Source of the DNA: an uncultured Bacteroidota bacterium
GTDB taxonomy: Bacteria > Bacteroidota > Bacteroidia > Bacteroidales > UBA12481
Length of the DNA: 38,214 nucleotides
Reading direction: 5' to 3'
Assembly: GCA_903919065.1 (NCBI GenBank)
Contig: CAIXHD010000086.1
Coordinates: 1 to 38,214, forward strand
The position numbers and the translations under genes are program-made. Below the pieces are notes generated by a model that worked only from the letters and a program-made list of their open reading frames with translations, did not search any database and was not told the origin of the DNA. Every line of letters begins with the position of its first letter. The stretch's first letter is position 1. Positions 1 to 10,214 of the stretch are shown here, one piece after another.

Positions 1-711
1 ATCTGGATACCAGATGGTTCGAAGGATACCCCTGTCGATAGAAATGCACATCGGGTAATCCTGAAAAAATCCCTGGATGAAGCCTTGTCTGTAGAATATC
101 CGAAAGAGCATATGAAAGATGCCCTGGAAAGTAAGCTTTTCGGCATCGGAGCTGAATCGATGACAGTTGGATCACAAGAATTTTATCTTGGTTATGCGAT
201 CAGCAATAATAAGCTGATTTGCTTGGATAATGGGCATTTTCATCCCACTGAACAGGTTGGTGATAAGGTTTCATCCTGCCTCCTTTTTGTTGATGAGCTG
301 CTGCTTCATCTTACCCGGCCGATACGGTGGGATTCAGACCATGTGGTCACGCTGAATGAAGATATTCAACTGATAGTCTCGGAAATCATCCGGAATAATT
401 TCCTGAGCAGGGTGAATATCGGTCTCGATTTCTTTGATGCTTCCATCAACCGGCTGGGGGCATATGTTATTGGCTCCAGAACGGTTAAAAAAGCATTTAT
501 GTTTGCTTTTCTGGAACCTACATTACAATTGAAAAAATTGGAAGAAAACGGGCAGCTTTTTGAGCGTCTGGCCTTGCTGGAAGAACTCAAGTCAAAACCT
601 TTCGGCGCGGTATGGGATTATTATTGTATGAAGGCAGGTGTTCCAGTCAGTGAAGATTATGTTGCTGAAATTCAGGAGTATGAGAGAATTGTACTGAGCA
701 AAAGATCATAA
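1..711 (+). CDS. rhaA: L-rhamnose isomerase, 3' part (5' end outside window)
   Basis: This is the C-terminal 236 residues of L-rhamnose isomerase, which converts L-rhamnose to L-rhamnulose in the cytoplasm. The reading frame is open from base 1, so the gene starts before the window; an internal TTG at 85 is not a real start. Family motifs are plain: IPDGSKDTPVDR at the start, the metal-site segment LDNGHFHPTE, RPIRWDSDHVV, and GLDFFDASINR, followed by a conserved tail ending YERIVLSKRS. These include the His and Asp metal ligands expected of the family. The stop is 3 nt before the next gene, a rhamnosidase-like hydrolase, so the isomerase and the enzymes that release its substrate appear cotranscribed. 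Family assignment is secure from the motifs; the missing half and the operon promoter cannot be judged. Confidence 0.93.
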   Translation: MWIPDGSKDTPVDRNAHRVILKKSLDEALSVEYPKEHMKDALESKLFGIGAESMTVGSQEFYLGYAISNNKLICLDNGHFHPTEQVGDKVSSCLLFVDELLLHLTRPIRWDSDHVVTLNEDIQLIVSEIIRNNFLSRVNIGLDFFDASINRLGAYVIGSRTVKKAFMFAFLEPTLQLKKLEENGQLFERLALLEELKSKPFGAVWDYYCMKAGVPVSEDYVAEIQEYERIVLSKRS

Positions 712-714
712 ATT

Positions 715-2439
715 ATGAATAAAGCGGGTCGTTACTTAATTGCAGGTATTCTGTCATTTGCCTCATTGTCAATTTTATACGGTCAGTCAGGCTCCATCGT
801 CCGGGAGCCTGTATCACCGGTGAAGATTATCTGGATGTCGGATACTTCAGGAACTCGTATCAAGCATGCTGAATACCTTTTGAATCCAGGTATCGGACAG
901 GCTGTCCTTTCCGGAGTGAAATTGTGTTACCTGATTAATAAATCAGATCAGAAAGCATCAGTTATTCTTGATTTCGGGACCGAATTGCAGGGAGCAATTC
1001 AAATTGTTACCGGAATGACAGGAAGTAAAAAACCAGTTAAAGTAAGGATCAGGCTGGGGGAGTCGGTATCTGAAACCATGTCTGAAATCGACAGTACCGG
1101 CACTGCAACCAACGACCATGCCATGCGCGATTTTGAGCTGATTCTGCCCTGGCTCGGAAAAATTGAGGCAGGCAATTCAGGTTTCCGGTTTTTGAAGATT
1201 GATCTGATGGGGGAGAACAGTACCGCCTGTATTCAGGAAATACGTGCTATTTCGATTTATCGGGATATACCCTGGGAAGGGAGTTTTAAATGCAATGATG
1301 ACCTGCTGAACAAAATCTGGCAAACAGGCGCCAAAACTGCTCACCTTAATATGCAGGAGTATATGTGGGATGGCATTAAGCGCGACAGGCTGGTTTGGAT
1401 AGGAGATATGCACCCCGAAGTGAGCACCATTTTATCCGTGTTTGGAAGTAATGAGGTGATTACCAAAAGTCTGGATCTGATAAGAGATATTACGCCTGTC
1501 AGTGACTGGATGAATGGAATAAGCTCATATTCGATGTGGTGGGTATTGATACACCGGGATTATTATAATTATTCCGGTGATCTCAATTACCTGAAGGAGC
1601 AGAAATCTTACCTCAATGCATTACTCCGGAAGTTTTGTTCCATGGTTGATGAGAAGGGGAAGGAAAAACTCGACGGAAACAGGTTTCTCGACTGGCCAAG
1701 CAGTGGCGATAAAATAGCTGTGGACCAAGGTTACCATGGCCTTTTACTCATGACACTTAAAGCCGGCGCCGAGATGTGTGCTTATACCGGTGATCAGGAA
1801 TTGGAAAACCTCTGTCTATCAAAGGCTAAGCTGATGTCGAACGTTAGATTTCAGGATGTCCAATCAAAGCAGGCCGCAGCTCTTCTCAGCCTGGCCGGAC
1901 TGATGGCGCCGGAATCAGCTAATGCAGTCCTGTCAAAGGGTGGTGCAGAAAATGTATCTACTTTTTACGGCTTTTACATGCTTCAGGCAAAGTCCAAAGC
2001 GGATGATTTCGATGGCGCTTTAAATCTTATTCGCGAATACTGGGGCGGTATGGTGCAGCTTGGCGCTACTACTTTCTGGGAAGATTTTAATATCAATTGG
2101 ATGAAAAACGCTTCAAGGATTGATGAGATGCCCAACGATAATCAAATCGATGTTCATAAGACTTATGGTGATTATTGCTACAAAGGCTATCGACACAGTT
2201 TCTGTCATGGCTGGGCTTCCGGACCAACCCCCTGGCTGACGGCCAATGTTCTCGGCGTCCAGATTCTGGAGCCCGGTTGTAAAGTGGTTAAGGTTGAGCC
2301 CCATCTGGGTAATCTACAGTGGGTTGAAGGTACTTTCCCGACTCCGTTAGGTTTAATTCGGATCAGGCATGACAAACAAGCGGATGGAAAAATAAAAACC
2401 AAAATTTCAGCTCCTGATGGAATCAAAATTATTCAATAG
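715..2439 (+). CDS. Exported GH78-like alpha-L-rhamnosidase
   Basis: 574-residue exported protein with a signal peptide (about residues 1-23, ending LYGQ). After an N-terminal beta-sandwich (to about residue 180) comes an alpha/alpha six-hairpin domain typical of GH78 alpha-L-rhamnosidases, which release terminal L-rhamnose by inversion. The signature region WDGIKRDRLVWIGD lies at residues 218-231, and TTFWEDF with Glu456 fits the position of the general base. HGWASGPTPWL near the C-terminus is another family hallmark, followed by a beta-sandwich tail. It is shorter than many GH78 enzymes (often 700-1100 aa). The usual DxxxRDER string has lost one residue and its Glu, so the exact linkage cut, or even the activity, is uncertain. 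The gene starts 3 nt after rhaA and overlaps the next gene by 23 bp. Six-hairpin hydrolase is sure; rhamnosidase specificity is inferred from family and neighbours. Confidence 0.82.
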   Translation: MNKAGRYLIAGILSFASLSILYGQSGSIVREPVSPVKIIWMSDTSGTRIKHAEYLLNPGIGQAVLSGVKLCYLINKSDQKASVILDFGTELQGAIQIVTGMTGSKKPVKVRIRLGESVSETMSEIDSTGTATNDHAMRDFELILPWLGKIEAGNSGFRFLKIDLMGENSTACIQEIRAISIYRDIPWEGSFKCNDDLLNKIWQTGAKTAHLNMQEYMWDGIKRDRLVWIGDMHPEVSTILSVFGSNEVITKSLDLIRDITPVSDWMNGISSYSMWWVLIHRDYYNYSGDLNYLKEQKSYLNALLRKFCSMVDEKGKEKLDGNRFLDWPSSGDKIAVDQGYHGLLLMTLKAGAEMCAYTGDQELENLCLSKAKLMSNVRFQDVQSKQAAALLSLAGLMAPESANAVLSKGGAENVSTFYGFYMLQAKSKADDFDGALNLIREYWGGMVQLGATTFWEDFNINWMKNASRIDEMPNDNQIDVHKTYGDYCYKGYRHSFCHGWASGPTPWLTANVLGVQILEPGCKVVKVEPHLGNLQWVEGTFPTPLGLIRIRHDKQADGKIKTKISAPDGIKIIQ

Positions 2440-5400
2440 GCATTCAGGTATCCTGAATAAACTCGTAGTATCGGCTTTCATAGTAGCCTCCATAGCAGGT
2501 TGTACCAACAAATCAGGACTGACGGTGGCAGAGTATAGGAATATTAAATCCGGATTTATGACGCCGGCTGATACGAATAAGGTATGGTGCTACTGGTATT
2601 GGCTGAATGATGATATTTCAAAAGAAGGGGTAACTAAAGATCTGGAATCCATGAAAGAGGCCGGGATTGGCGGAGCTTTCATTGGCAACGTAAATCCAAA
2701 TGAAGTTAACGGCAAGGTGCCCCTCTTCTCAGACCAGTGGTGGGATATTATGGTTCATGCGGTGAACGAGGGGAAACGGCTTGGTGTTGATATCGGTGTA
2801 TTTAATTGTCCCGGCTGGAGCCAGTCTGGCGGCCCTTGGGTTAAACCGGAGATGGCCATGCGCCACCTGGTTTATTCAGAGACCAAAGTGGCGGCAGGTG
2901 GAGCTAAAATCCAGATCAGCCTTCCAAAACCAAAGGAGATTTTTCAGGATGTTTATGTTATTGCGATTCCGGATAAAGACAAAAACTATAAAACTATCAA
3001 TCCGGCAAAACTGAAGATTATTCCTGCAGCAACGCCTGAAACCTATGAAATTGAATTGGAAAGTGTTGCTGCCATTAAGGCGAATACCATTCTTCTATAC
3101 CCGGGAAAAGTGCAGCTAAAAGCTGACTGCGAGTTGTTTACAATTCAAGGTGGTCAGTATAAATCAATCCGGAGTTTTGTTTACGACCGAAGCAATAATG
3201 CATTGAATGTCGGACCTGATCCTTCCGGTCCGGTTGCCATATCGTTACCTTCTGTTGAATCAGGCAAATTCATGCTGAGACTGAAAAATCTATCAGTCAA
3301 AGAACCCAAAGATGTTTTTTCTGAAATCCGGATTACGGAGCAGGTGCTTTTGGAAAGATTTGTTGAAAAGCAACTGGGAAAAATGCATCCGACTCCTTTA
3401 CCTGATTGGGGAACCTATCTGTGGGATAACCAAGATAATGGAAACTCAATTAGCCAGGGTATCTCTGAAAGTGATGTTATCGATGTTACCCGGTTTATGG
3501 ATAAAGATGGCAGTTTGAATTGGGATGCTCCTGCTGGCAAATGGGTGGTTATGAGATTTGGGATGACTCCAACGGGTACAAAGAATTCCCCTGCAGCACC
3601 TCAGGGTAAAGGGTATGAAATAGATAAAGCCAGTAAAAAACTGATTGATTTTCACTTCAATAATTATGTTGGTGAATTGCTGAAAAGAATACCTGCAGAT
3701 AGCCGTTCAGCATTGAAGTATGTGATTGCAGACAGTTATGAAATGGGGTCTCAAAACTGGTCCGATGAATATGAAGGAAAGTTCAAGGAAAGATTTGGCT
3801 ATGATGCAAAGAAATATTTTCCTGTTTTATCCGGAAGGATTGTAGGCAGTGCGGAAGAATCAGAACGATTTCTGTGGGATCTTCGCAGGGCTGTTGCTGA
3901 CGATGTCGCCTATGAGTATGTTGGTGGACTCCGGAAAATCAGCAATGAAAACAACCTCCAGACCTGGCTGGAAAACTATGGTCATTGGGGATTTCCATCT
4001 GAATTCCTGATGTACGGAGGACAGTCAAATCTCATTGGCGGGGAATTCTGGAATGAAGGTGAATTGGGTAATATCGAGTGTAAAGCATCCTCCTCAGCGG
4101 CTCATATTTATGGTAAACCCAGAACTTCAGCGGAATCGTTTACCGCTGCAGGAAATTCCTACCTGAGATATCCGGCTCTGCTGAAACGCCGGGGCGACTG
4201 GTCCTTCACCGAGGGGATCAATCATGTTGTTGTTCATGTTTATATTCATCAGCCCGATGAAAATCGCATTCCCGGGATCAATGCCTGGTTTAGTACAGAA
4301 TTCAACCGCCATAATACCTGGTTTAAGCAGAGTAAGGTATGGTTCGATTATGAACGTCGCTGCCAGCACCTGTTGCAACAAGGAAAATACGCTGCTGATG
4401 TCTGCTATTTTATCGGGGAAGATGTGCCTAAAATGACCGGTTCAAGAAATCCGGAATTGCCAGCCGGATATTCCTATGACTATATCAATGCTGAAGTGAT
4501 CATGACCAGGCTCAGTGTTAAGGATGGCCGGTTTGTTTTGCCCGATGGGATGTCTTATCGTTTAATGGTTCTGCCACAATTGAAGACAATGCGTCCGGAA
4601 CTGCTCGAAAAAATTGCATCATTAGTAAAAGAGGGTGGGGTAATTCTCGGGCCAAAACCCGAAAAGTCACCCAGTTTGGAAGGCTATCCGACTTGTGATG
4701 ATCAAGTTAAACATATAGGTGATGAACTCTGGGGTACCAGTATTTCAGATACCCGTGCTGTTGAAAAGGGTTGGGTACTTACCTATGCAGATCTTCAGCA
4801 GGCACTGGATTTCATCAAGGTTCCGGCTGATTTTAATCCGGAAGGAAAATATCCGGTTGTATGGACTCACCGTATCGGGCCAGATATGGACATTTATTTT
4901 GTCTCGAATCAAGGAGATGAGCTGGTGAATTTCTCGCCATCATTCAGGGTAACAGGGAAGCAGCCGCAATTATGGGATGCTGTTACCGGTAAAGTAAGGC
5001 TTTTAAAGGAGTTTAAAGTTGCTGGTAATCGTACCATCGTTCCTTTAGTCATGGAGCCGGGACAGAGCTGGTTTATTATTTTTTCAGATCAAAAATCAGG
5101 CACGTCTGCAGAAAATTTTGAATCAAACTTCCCGGAAAAAGAAACAATCATTGACGTTAAAGGACCCTGGACGGTAGATTTTGCCAATAAGAAGATCGGA
5201 CCTGATCAGCCGATAGTTTTTGAAAAACTGATCGACCTGGGTAAGAGCGCCGCGGATAATATCAGGTTTTACTCCGGGACAATGGTTTATACTGCTGATT
5301 TCGATCTTGCTCAGGTGCCTGATTCAAAGCATGTATATATTGACCTGGGCGAGGTGAAAGTGATTGCGCACGTGAAAGTCAACGGTCAGGATGCGGGAGG

Positions 5401-5626
5401 AATATGGATGTCCCCCTGGACTGCTGACGTGACAGGTATGCTCAAAAAGGGAAAAAATACCGTGGAAATTGAGGTTGCCAATCTTTGGCGAAATCGGATG
5501 ATTCTTGACAGTCAATTGCCTGAAAAGGAAAGATATACCTGGAGCATAGTCTCAGATGCCAGGTCAGGAGAAACACCTCCGACTTCGGGTTTAATGGGTC
5601 CGGTAACCATCAAAGTGATCAAATAA
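2417..5626 (+). CDS. GH106 alpha-L-rhamnosidase, lipoprotein
   Basis: 1069-residue hydrolase of family GH106, known for alpha-L-rhamnosidases including those acting on rhamnogalacturonan II. A lipoprotein signal peptide ends in the lipobox IAGC with Cys29, placing it on a membrane surface. The catalytic TIM-barrel part begins with WCYWYWLNDDISKEGV and GIGGAFIGNV and continues through VIADSYEMGSQNW, FTEGINHVVVHVYIHQP and WFSTEFNRHNTWFKQSK, all hallmarks of this family. The C-terminal part (about 905-1069) is a jelly-roll resembling the GH2 sugar-binding domain, with VYIDLGEVKVIAHVKVNGQ and NTVEIEVANLWRNR. The start overlaps the GH78-like gene by 23 bp and the stop is 2 nt before the next hydrolase, so the three are translationally close. 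Family is confident; natural substrate is inferred to be a rhamnose-bearing plant or algal polysaccharide. Confidence 0.9.
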   Translation: MESKLFNRHSGILNKLVVSAFIVASIAGCTNKSGLTVAEYRNIKSGFMTPADTNKVWCYWYWLNDDISKEGVTKDLESMKEAGIGGAFIGNVNPNEVNGKVPLFSDQWWDIMVHAVNEGKRLGVDIGVFNCPGWSQSGGPWVKPEMAMRHLVYSETKVAAGGAKIQISLPKPKEIFQDVYVIAIPDKDKNYKTINPAKLKIIPAATPETYEIELESVAAIKANTILLYPGKVQLKADCELFTIQGGQYKSIRSFVYDRSNNALNVGPDPSGPVAISLPSVESGKFMLRLKNLSVKEPKDVFSEIRITEQVLLERFVEKQLGKMHPTPLPDWGTYLWDNQDNGNSISQGISESDVIDVTRFMDKDGSLNWDAPAGKWVVMRFGMTPTGTKNSPAAPQGKGYEIDKASKKLIDFHFNNYVGELLKRIPADSRSALKYVIADSYEMGSQNWSDEYEGKFKERFGYDAKKYFPVLSGRIVGSAEESERFLWDLRRAVADDVAYEYVGGLRKISNENNLQTWLENYGHWGFPSEFLMYGGQSNLIGGEFWNEGELGNIECKASSSAAHIYGKPRTSAESFTAAGNSYLRYPALLKRRGDWSFTEGINHVVVHVYIHQPDENRIPGINAWFSTEFNRHNTWFKQSKVWFDYERRCQHLLQQGKYAADVCYFIGEDVPKMTGSRNPELPAGYSYDYINAEVIMTRLSVKDGRFVLPDGMSYRLMVLPQLKTMRPELLEKIASLVKEGGVILGPKPEKSPSLEGYPTCDDQVKHIGDELWGTSISDTRAVEKGWVLTYADLQQALDFIKVPADFNPEGKYPVVWTHRIGPDMDIYFVSNQGDELVNFSPSFRVTGKQPQLWDAVTGKVRLLKEFKVAGNRTIVPLVMEPGQSWFIIFSDQKSGTSAENFESNFPEKETIIDVKGPWTVDFANKKIGPDQPIVFEKLIDLGKSAADNIRFYSGTMVYTADFDLAQVPDSKHVYIDLGEVKVIAHVKVNGQDAGGIWMSPWTADVTGMLKKGKNTVEIEVANLWRNRMILDSQLPEKERYTWSIVSDARSGETPPTSGLMGPVTIKVIK

Positions 5627-5628
5627 TC

Positions 5629-7848
5629 ATGAAAAGACTTTTAAAGGTTTGTCTGGCTTGTATGCTGATCCTCAGCCTCAGCGGATCAAGCATGGATCAA
5701 AAAAAGGTAATCCCGTTTCCTTCCGCAGTCAAAGCTGCGGGAGTAAGTCTTTCTGACCTTAAAGATGGACAGAAGCAAGGTTTAATACTGGGTAACGGCG
5801 ACCTGTACGGCATCGTTATGGAAATGGATGGAAATCTGTTCATGCGAATCACCAAAAACGATATATGGGATGCCAGGATTGATCTTTCCGAGGACGGAGC
5901 TATGCCAAAAGTGGATATCGCCGGGAATAAGATCTCCGGAACCATTGGCGGCCCCCCCAGCTACGGAAAGATATATCCTCAGCCACGCTGCGCGGCAGTT
6001 CTGGTACTTGGGCCAATGCCAGAAACAAAGTTCAGAGCCAATCTGGATATTGAAAAGGCTTCTGTTACAATCTTGCCTGAAAAAGGTATGGGTACTGTTG
6101 TCAGGATATTGAATGATCGGAATGTTGTCCTGATCAAAGGTCCTCAAAGTGTCAAACTCGAAGCGATAAAAGCTGCTTCTTTACCTGATGCTGAATTGGG
6201 TAAGACCGGTGATATATCCTGGTTGCTGATGAAAATGCCTGGCGATATGGATTATCAAGGAATGGAATATGCACTGGCAGTGGCAAATAAAGGAGACCTG
6301 ACCGCTGTTTCGCTGGTAACCTCGTTTGACATTCAGAGCAGTGATGTCCTGAACCGTGCTATTTCATTGGCCCGGACAACAATTTCAGAAAAAGAAAAAT
6401 CCCTCGTTCTGAAACATGAAAATGGGTGGGAACAATTCTGGTCGAGGAGCGGTGTTCAGCTGGAAGATACTGTGATGCAAAACTGGTGGTACCGGATGAT
6501 CTATTTTGCAGGTACAGTTTGCAAGCCCGGAACTTCACCCATGAATCTCATGGCGCCGCTGGCCACGGATGTAACCCCCTGGCATTCAGATTATCATCAT
6601 AATTATAATTCATGGCAGGTATTCTGGCCGCTGCCGGCATCAAATCACGGGGAACTTGCTGATCCATGGATTTCCTACCTGAACGACATGATTCCGAGGT
6701 TCCGCTTTCTGGCGAAGGAAACCTATGATTGTGAAGGGATATTCTGTCCGATCTCTTCTTTTCTAAATGAGCCTGATCCTGCTTTATCAAAAAGCATCAA
6801 TAAGAGGCAGATGTCTATGAATCCCTGGGGAATGACCATTGGTTCAACGGCCATGAATGTGCAGAATGCCTGGCAGATGCATTTGTGCAACCCTGATATG
6901 GCATATCTGAAGTCGAAAATTTACCCGATAATAAGGGAAAGCGCCCTCTTTTACGTTTCATTCATGGAGCAGTGCAAAAAGGACGATAAGGGCAAAGTGC
7001 TTTTAGGTCCTTCGTATAGTCCGGAACACGGTGAATTGGGTATTTTCAATTGTCCCTTTGATATTGCCTATGTTCATTATACGTTCGATGCACTGATTCG
7101 GGCTTCATCAGAATTGAGTGCAGATACAGATTTTGCTGAAAAATGCAGGAAGTACAAGTCATTACTTCCTGATTATCCGACAGCGATGAACGAAAACGGT
7201 GAACCTGTGGTGGTGGACTGGGAAGGATGCAAGTACAATGAGGTTCCGGTTCACAATATTACCGTACCTGCCGCACCGGTTTTTCCGTGTGATCAGGTCA
7301 CCTGGTTTTCACCGGAGGCAGAAAAGGAACTTTTCAAAAGGACGATAAGTATTACCCGTCATAATTTCAATAATTCTAATGTGATATTTAACATCGCGAA
7401 AGCACGCCTATCGATCCCAGAAGCCTATACTGATGCAAGAAAATGGTTTGTTTCAAGGGAACTTCCCAATGGACTATTTGAATGGCAGGGACATCAGCAT
7501 GGTACGTATATGGGTGAAATGACTGGCATCGCAGGTTTGATAAATGAATTTCTTTTGCAAAGTGTTCAGAATAAAATCCGCCTGTTTCCTTGCTGGCCAT
7601 CCGATAAGGATGCTAGTTTCAGCGGTCTGAGAGCTCAGGGAGGATTTATTGTTTCTGCAGAATTTGCCGGTGGTCATGTGGCCTCAGCAACTGTAGAAAG
7701 TAGTGCCGGCAAGGAGCTCAGTTTGCTCAGCCCCTGGAAAACTGTCTATATAAATGGTCAGAAAGCAGACATTGGTTCGGATGGTCTGGTTACTATGCAA
7801 ACAAAGGCAGGTGAGGTATATCGCTTTGCGGAAACCAAGGGAGATTAA
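5629..7848 (+). CDS. Exported GH95-like six-hairpin glycoside hydrolase
   Basis: 739-residue exported hydrolase with a hydrophobic signal at residues 1-22. An N-terminal beta-sandwich contains [14 protein letters not shown], as in GH95 enzymes (alpha-L-fucosidases, alpha-L-galactosidases). The six-hairpin domain keeps Asn325-Tyr-Asn327 in [11 protein letters not shown], matching the Asn-x-Asn pair that activates water in GH95, and Glu466 in SYSPEHG, matching the acid. The C-terminal segment [18 protein letters not shown] followed by [12 protein letters not shown] is also GH95-like. However the stretch that in classical GH95 reads IDGNFGG is replaced by [10 protein letters not shown], so the canonical Asp is not evident and the sugar specificity may differ. 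It starts 2 nt after the GH106 stop and is the last hydrolase of the operon. Fold confident, exact family moderate; alignments are from memory. Confidence 0.7.
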   Translation: MKRLLKVCLACMLILSLSGSSMDQKKVIPFPSAVKAAGVSLSDLKDGQKQGLILGNGDLYGIVMEMDGNLFMRITKNDIWDARIDLSEDGAMPKVDIAGNKISGTIGGPPSYGKIYPQPRCAAVLVLGPMPETKFRANLDIEKASVTILPEKGMGTVVRILNDRNVVLIKGPQSVKLEAIKAASLPDAELGKTGDISWLLMKMPGDMDYQGMEYALAVANKGDLTAVSLVTSFDIQSSDVLNRAISLARTTISEKEKSLVLKHENGWEQFWSRSGVQLEDTVMQNWWYRMIYFAGTVCKPGTSPMNLMAPLATDVTPWHSDYHHNYNSWQVFWPLPASNHGELADPWISYLNDMIPRFRFLAKETYDCEGIFCPISSFLNEPDPALSKSINKRQMSMNPWGMTIGSTAMNVQNAWQMHLCNPDMAYLKSKIYPIIRESALFYVSFMEQCKKDDKGKVLLGPSYSPEHGELGIFNCPFDIAYVHYTFDALIRASSELSADTDFAEKCRKYKSLLPDYPTAMNENGEPVVVDWEGCKYNEVPVHNITVPAAPVFPCDQVTWFSPEAEKELFKRTISITRHNFNNSNVIFNIAKARLSIPEAYTDARKWFVSRELPNGLFEWQGHQHGTYMGEMTGIAGLINEFLLQSVQNKIRLFPCWPSDKDASFSGLRAQGGFIVSAEFAGGHVASATVESSAGKELSLLSPWKTVYINGQKADIGSDGLVTMQTKAGEVYRFAETKGD

Positions 7849-7892
7849 CTTTCTTGTTTTCCAAATGTTCTAATGAGTCAGGTTATTATGAT

Positions 7893-10115
7893 ATGGCATC
7901 AACAGTAAAGAAGAATTTTCCGGTCACCGGGTTAAGCTGCGCATCCTGTGCGGCTAATGTGGAAAGAAACCTCAAAAGCCAGAAGGGTGTTACTGCCGCC
8001 ACCGTAAATTATGCCAATTCAACTGCCTGGGTGGAATATGTGCCAGGTTCAGTGAAACCTCAGGATCTGAAATCAGCCATTCAATCCATCGGATATGATT
8101 TGCTGGTTGAGGATGAGGGCCAGAGCCAGCAGGAAGAGGCTCAGCAGAAACATTATACAAGACTTAAAAGCAATACCATCTGGGCATCAGTGCTTGCATT
8201 GCCAGTGGTAATCATCGCGATGTTCCTGATGCATATACCTTACGCCAACTGGATCATGCTCGTTCTTGCTGCCCCTGTAGTGGGCTGGTTTGGACGCAGT
8301 TTTTTCATAAACGCGTTTAATCAGGCGAAACATGGCAAAGCCAATATGGACACGCTGGTCGCAATGAGCACCGGGATTTCTTTTCTGTTTAGTGCTTTCA
8401 ATACTGTTTTTCCACAGATCTGGCATGCCCGCGGACTGCATCCTCCCGTCTATTTTGAGGCATCTGCAGTTGTGATCGCATTTATCATGCTTGGGAAGGT
8501 ACTTGAGGAACGTGCCAAATCAAGTACCTCATCGGCTATCCGGAAGCTGATCGGATTACAGCCAAAGATTGTACATATTATTGATGAACAGGGAATTGAA
8601 TCTGAAATTTCAGTTTCATTCGTCAGGGTGGGGGACAGGTTACTTGTTAAACCGGGGGAGAGGATACCTGTTGACGGAGAGATCGTTTCAGGTTCTTCCT
8701 TTGTTGATGAAAGCACGATTACCGGAGAATCGTTACCGGCTGAGAAGTCTGTCGGAGATAAGCTTTTTGCCGGCACGATGAATCAAAAGGGAAGTTTTGT
8801 TTTCAGCGCCCAAAAAGTCGGTGGCGATACCATTCTGGCGCAGATAATAAAAATGGTTCAGGAGGCTCAGGGAAGTAAGGCTCCCGTTCAAAAACTGGTG
8901 GATAAGATTGCTGGAATATTTGTTCCTGTGGTGATGACCATCGCCTTAATCAGCTTTGCCGTCTGGATGATTTTCGGGGGTGAAAATTCTATTACCCAGG
9001 CCTTATTGGCCATGGTATCGGTTCTGGTTATTGCGTGCCCCTGTGCACTGGGACTGGCTACTCCCACTGCCATCATGGTTGGTATGGGTAAAGGAGCCGA
9101 AAACGGTATCCTGATAAAAGATGCTGAAAGTCTGGAGGTAGCCCATAAGGTTAATGCCATCGTACTCGATAAAACCGGAACAATTACCGAAGGAATACCC
9201 GTTGTAACTGATATTGAATGGTTTATATCTGGAAATGAAAGAGCTTTGCTGGAAGAGATATTATTCAGTATTGAATCAAAGTCGGAGCATCCGCTGGCTG
9301 AAGCTGTAAGAGAATCATTGAGCATTAAGGCCGTGAATACTGTTGCTCTGGAAAAATTTGAAAGCGTTACCGGTAAAGGTGTTCTGGCTAATTTCGATGG
9401 AAAAATATATCTGGCAGGCAATAAAAAGCTTTTAGAAGATTACCGGGTTATTATTTCGGAAACCCGATTGGCCCAGATAGATGAATGGCAAAATGAAGCT
9501 AAAACTGTATTATGCTTTGTTCAGGAAGTTGAGCTGGTAGCCATAATTGGTATTGCCGATAAGCTAAAGGAAACCTCCGCTAAAGCTGTACAAATGCTGC
9601 AGGAACAGGGTATCGAGGTTTATCTGCTTACCGGTGACAACCATCAGACGGCAGCCTCGGTTGCCCGGAAGGTCGGTATTAAAAACTTCAGGGCTGAGGT
9701 CATGCCCTCTGAGAAGGCCGATTTTATAAGGCAACTGCAGGCTCAGGGGAAAATTGTTGCGATGGTTGGCGATGGTATTAATGATTCGCAGGCATTGGCC
9801 CAGGCTGATGTTAGCATAGCCATGGGCAAAGGTTCAGATATAGCGATGGATGTGGCTACCATGACCATCATTTCATCCGATTTACAGCTCATTTCAAGAG
9901 CTATGCGCCTGTCGAAGCTTACGGTAGGCACTATTCGAGAGAATCTTTTCTGGGCCTTTATTTACAATATTATTGGCATTCCCATTGCTGCCGGCATACT
10001 CTTTCCAATCTGGGGTTTCATGTTGAATCCAATGATTGCCGGAGCAGCGATGGCGTTAAGTTCAGTTTCTGTGGTCAGCAACAGTTTGCGGCTGAAAACG
10101 AAGAGGCTGAATTAG
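7893..10115 (+). CDS. copA: Copper(I)-exporting P1B-type ATPase CopA
   Basis: 740-residue inner-membrane ATPase that pumps Cu(I) out of the cytoplasm. One N-terminal heavy-metal domain carries GLSCASC (Cys16, Cys19). The actuator has TGES, the ion path has CPC at 382-384 in [12 protein letters not shown], the phosphorylated Asp426 is in DKTGTITEG, the SEHPLAEA motif binds nucleotide and [14 protein letters not shown] is the hinge. FIYNIIGIP and [15 protein letters not shown] in the last helices match the YN and MxxSS determinants of the Cu(I) class. I chose the ATG at 7893 because it sits just before the metal domain; a TTG at 7854 would add 13 unconserved residues. It follows the hydrolase operon by 44 nt with no terminator between, so some read-through is likely, though copper export has no evident link with rhamnose use. 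A terminator hairpin lies 23 nt downstream. Confidence 0.94.
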   Translation: MASTVKKNFPVTGLSCASCAANVERNLKSQKGVTAATVNYANSTAWVEYVPGSVKPQDLKSAIQSIGYDLLVEDEGQSQQEEAQQKHYTRLKSNTIWASVLALPVVIIAMFLMHIPYANWIMLVLAAPVVGWFGRSFFINAFNQAKHGKANMDTLVAMSTGISFLFSAFNTVFPQIWHARGLHPPVYFEASAVVIAFIMLGKVLEERAKSSTSSAIRKLIGLQPKIVHIIDEQGIESEISVSFVRVGDRLLVKPGERIPVDGEIVSGSSFVDESTITGESLPAEKSVGDKLFAGTMNQKGSFVFSAQKVGGDTILAQIIKMVQEAQGSKAPVQKLVDKIAGIFVPVVMTIALISFAVWMIFGGENSITQALLAMVSVLVIACPCALGLATPTAIMVGMGKGAENGILIKDAESLEVAHKVNAIVLDKTGTITEGIPVVTDIEWFISGNERALLEEILFSIESKSEHPLAEAVRESLSIKAVNTVALEKFESVTGKGVLANFDGKIYLAGNKKLLEDYRVIISETRLAQIDEWQNEAKTVLCFVQEVELVAIIGIADKLKETSAKAVQMLQEQGIEVYLLTGDNHQTAASVARKVGIKNFRAEVMPSEKADFIRQLQAQGKIVAMVGDGINDSQALAQADVSIAMGKGSDIAMDVATMTIISSDLQLISRAMRLSKLTVGTIRENLFWAFIYNIIGIPIAAGILFPIWGFMLNPMIAGAAMALSSVSVVSNSLRLKTKRLN

Positions 10116-10138
10116 TTGGATTGTTGCTTACATCTTAA

Positions 10139-10162
10139 AAAACCGCACAGTTGTGTGGTTTT
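10139..10162 (+). terminator. Hairpin terminator after copA
   Basis: Ten-base-pair stem (10139-10148 with 10153-10162, one G-T pair) around an AGTT loop; the 3' arm ends in TTTT. It lies 23 nt after the copA stop. A-rich sequence on the 5' side would let it work in both directions. Confidence 0.65.
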
Positions 10163-10173
10163 GATTAATAAAA

Positions 10174-10206
10174 AAGCCCTCATCAAGTTATAGTTAATGA
10201 GGGCTT
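10174..10206 (-). terminator. Rho-independent terminator of tRNA-Lys
   Basis: Perfect 10-bp stem (AAGCCCTCAT at 10174-10183 with its complement at 10197-10206). Read on the - strand it is followed by a run of six or more T, and it begins 8 nt past the tRNA-Lys 3' end. Confidence 0.8.
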
Positions 10207-10214
10207 GCGTTTTG

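Noticed and set aside
7854-7892. TTG start for copA
   Set aside because: The added 13 residues have no family match; the ATG at 7893 lies just before the metal-binding domain.
8888-9421. 177-residue antisense frame inside copA
   Set aside because: A shadow of the strongly conserved ATPase frame; low-complexity composition and no motif.
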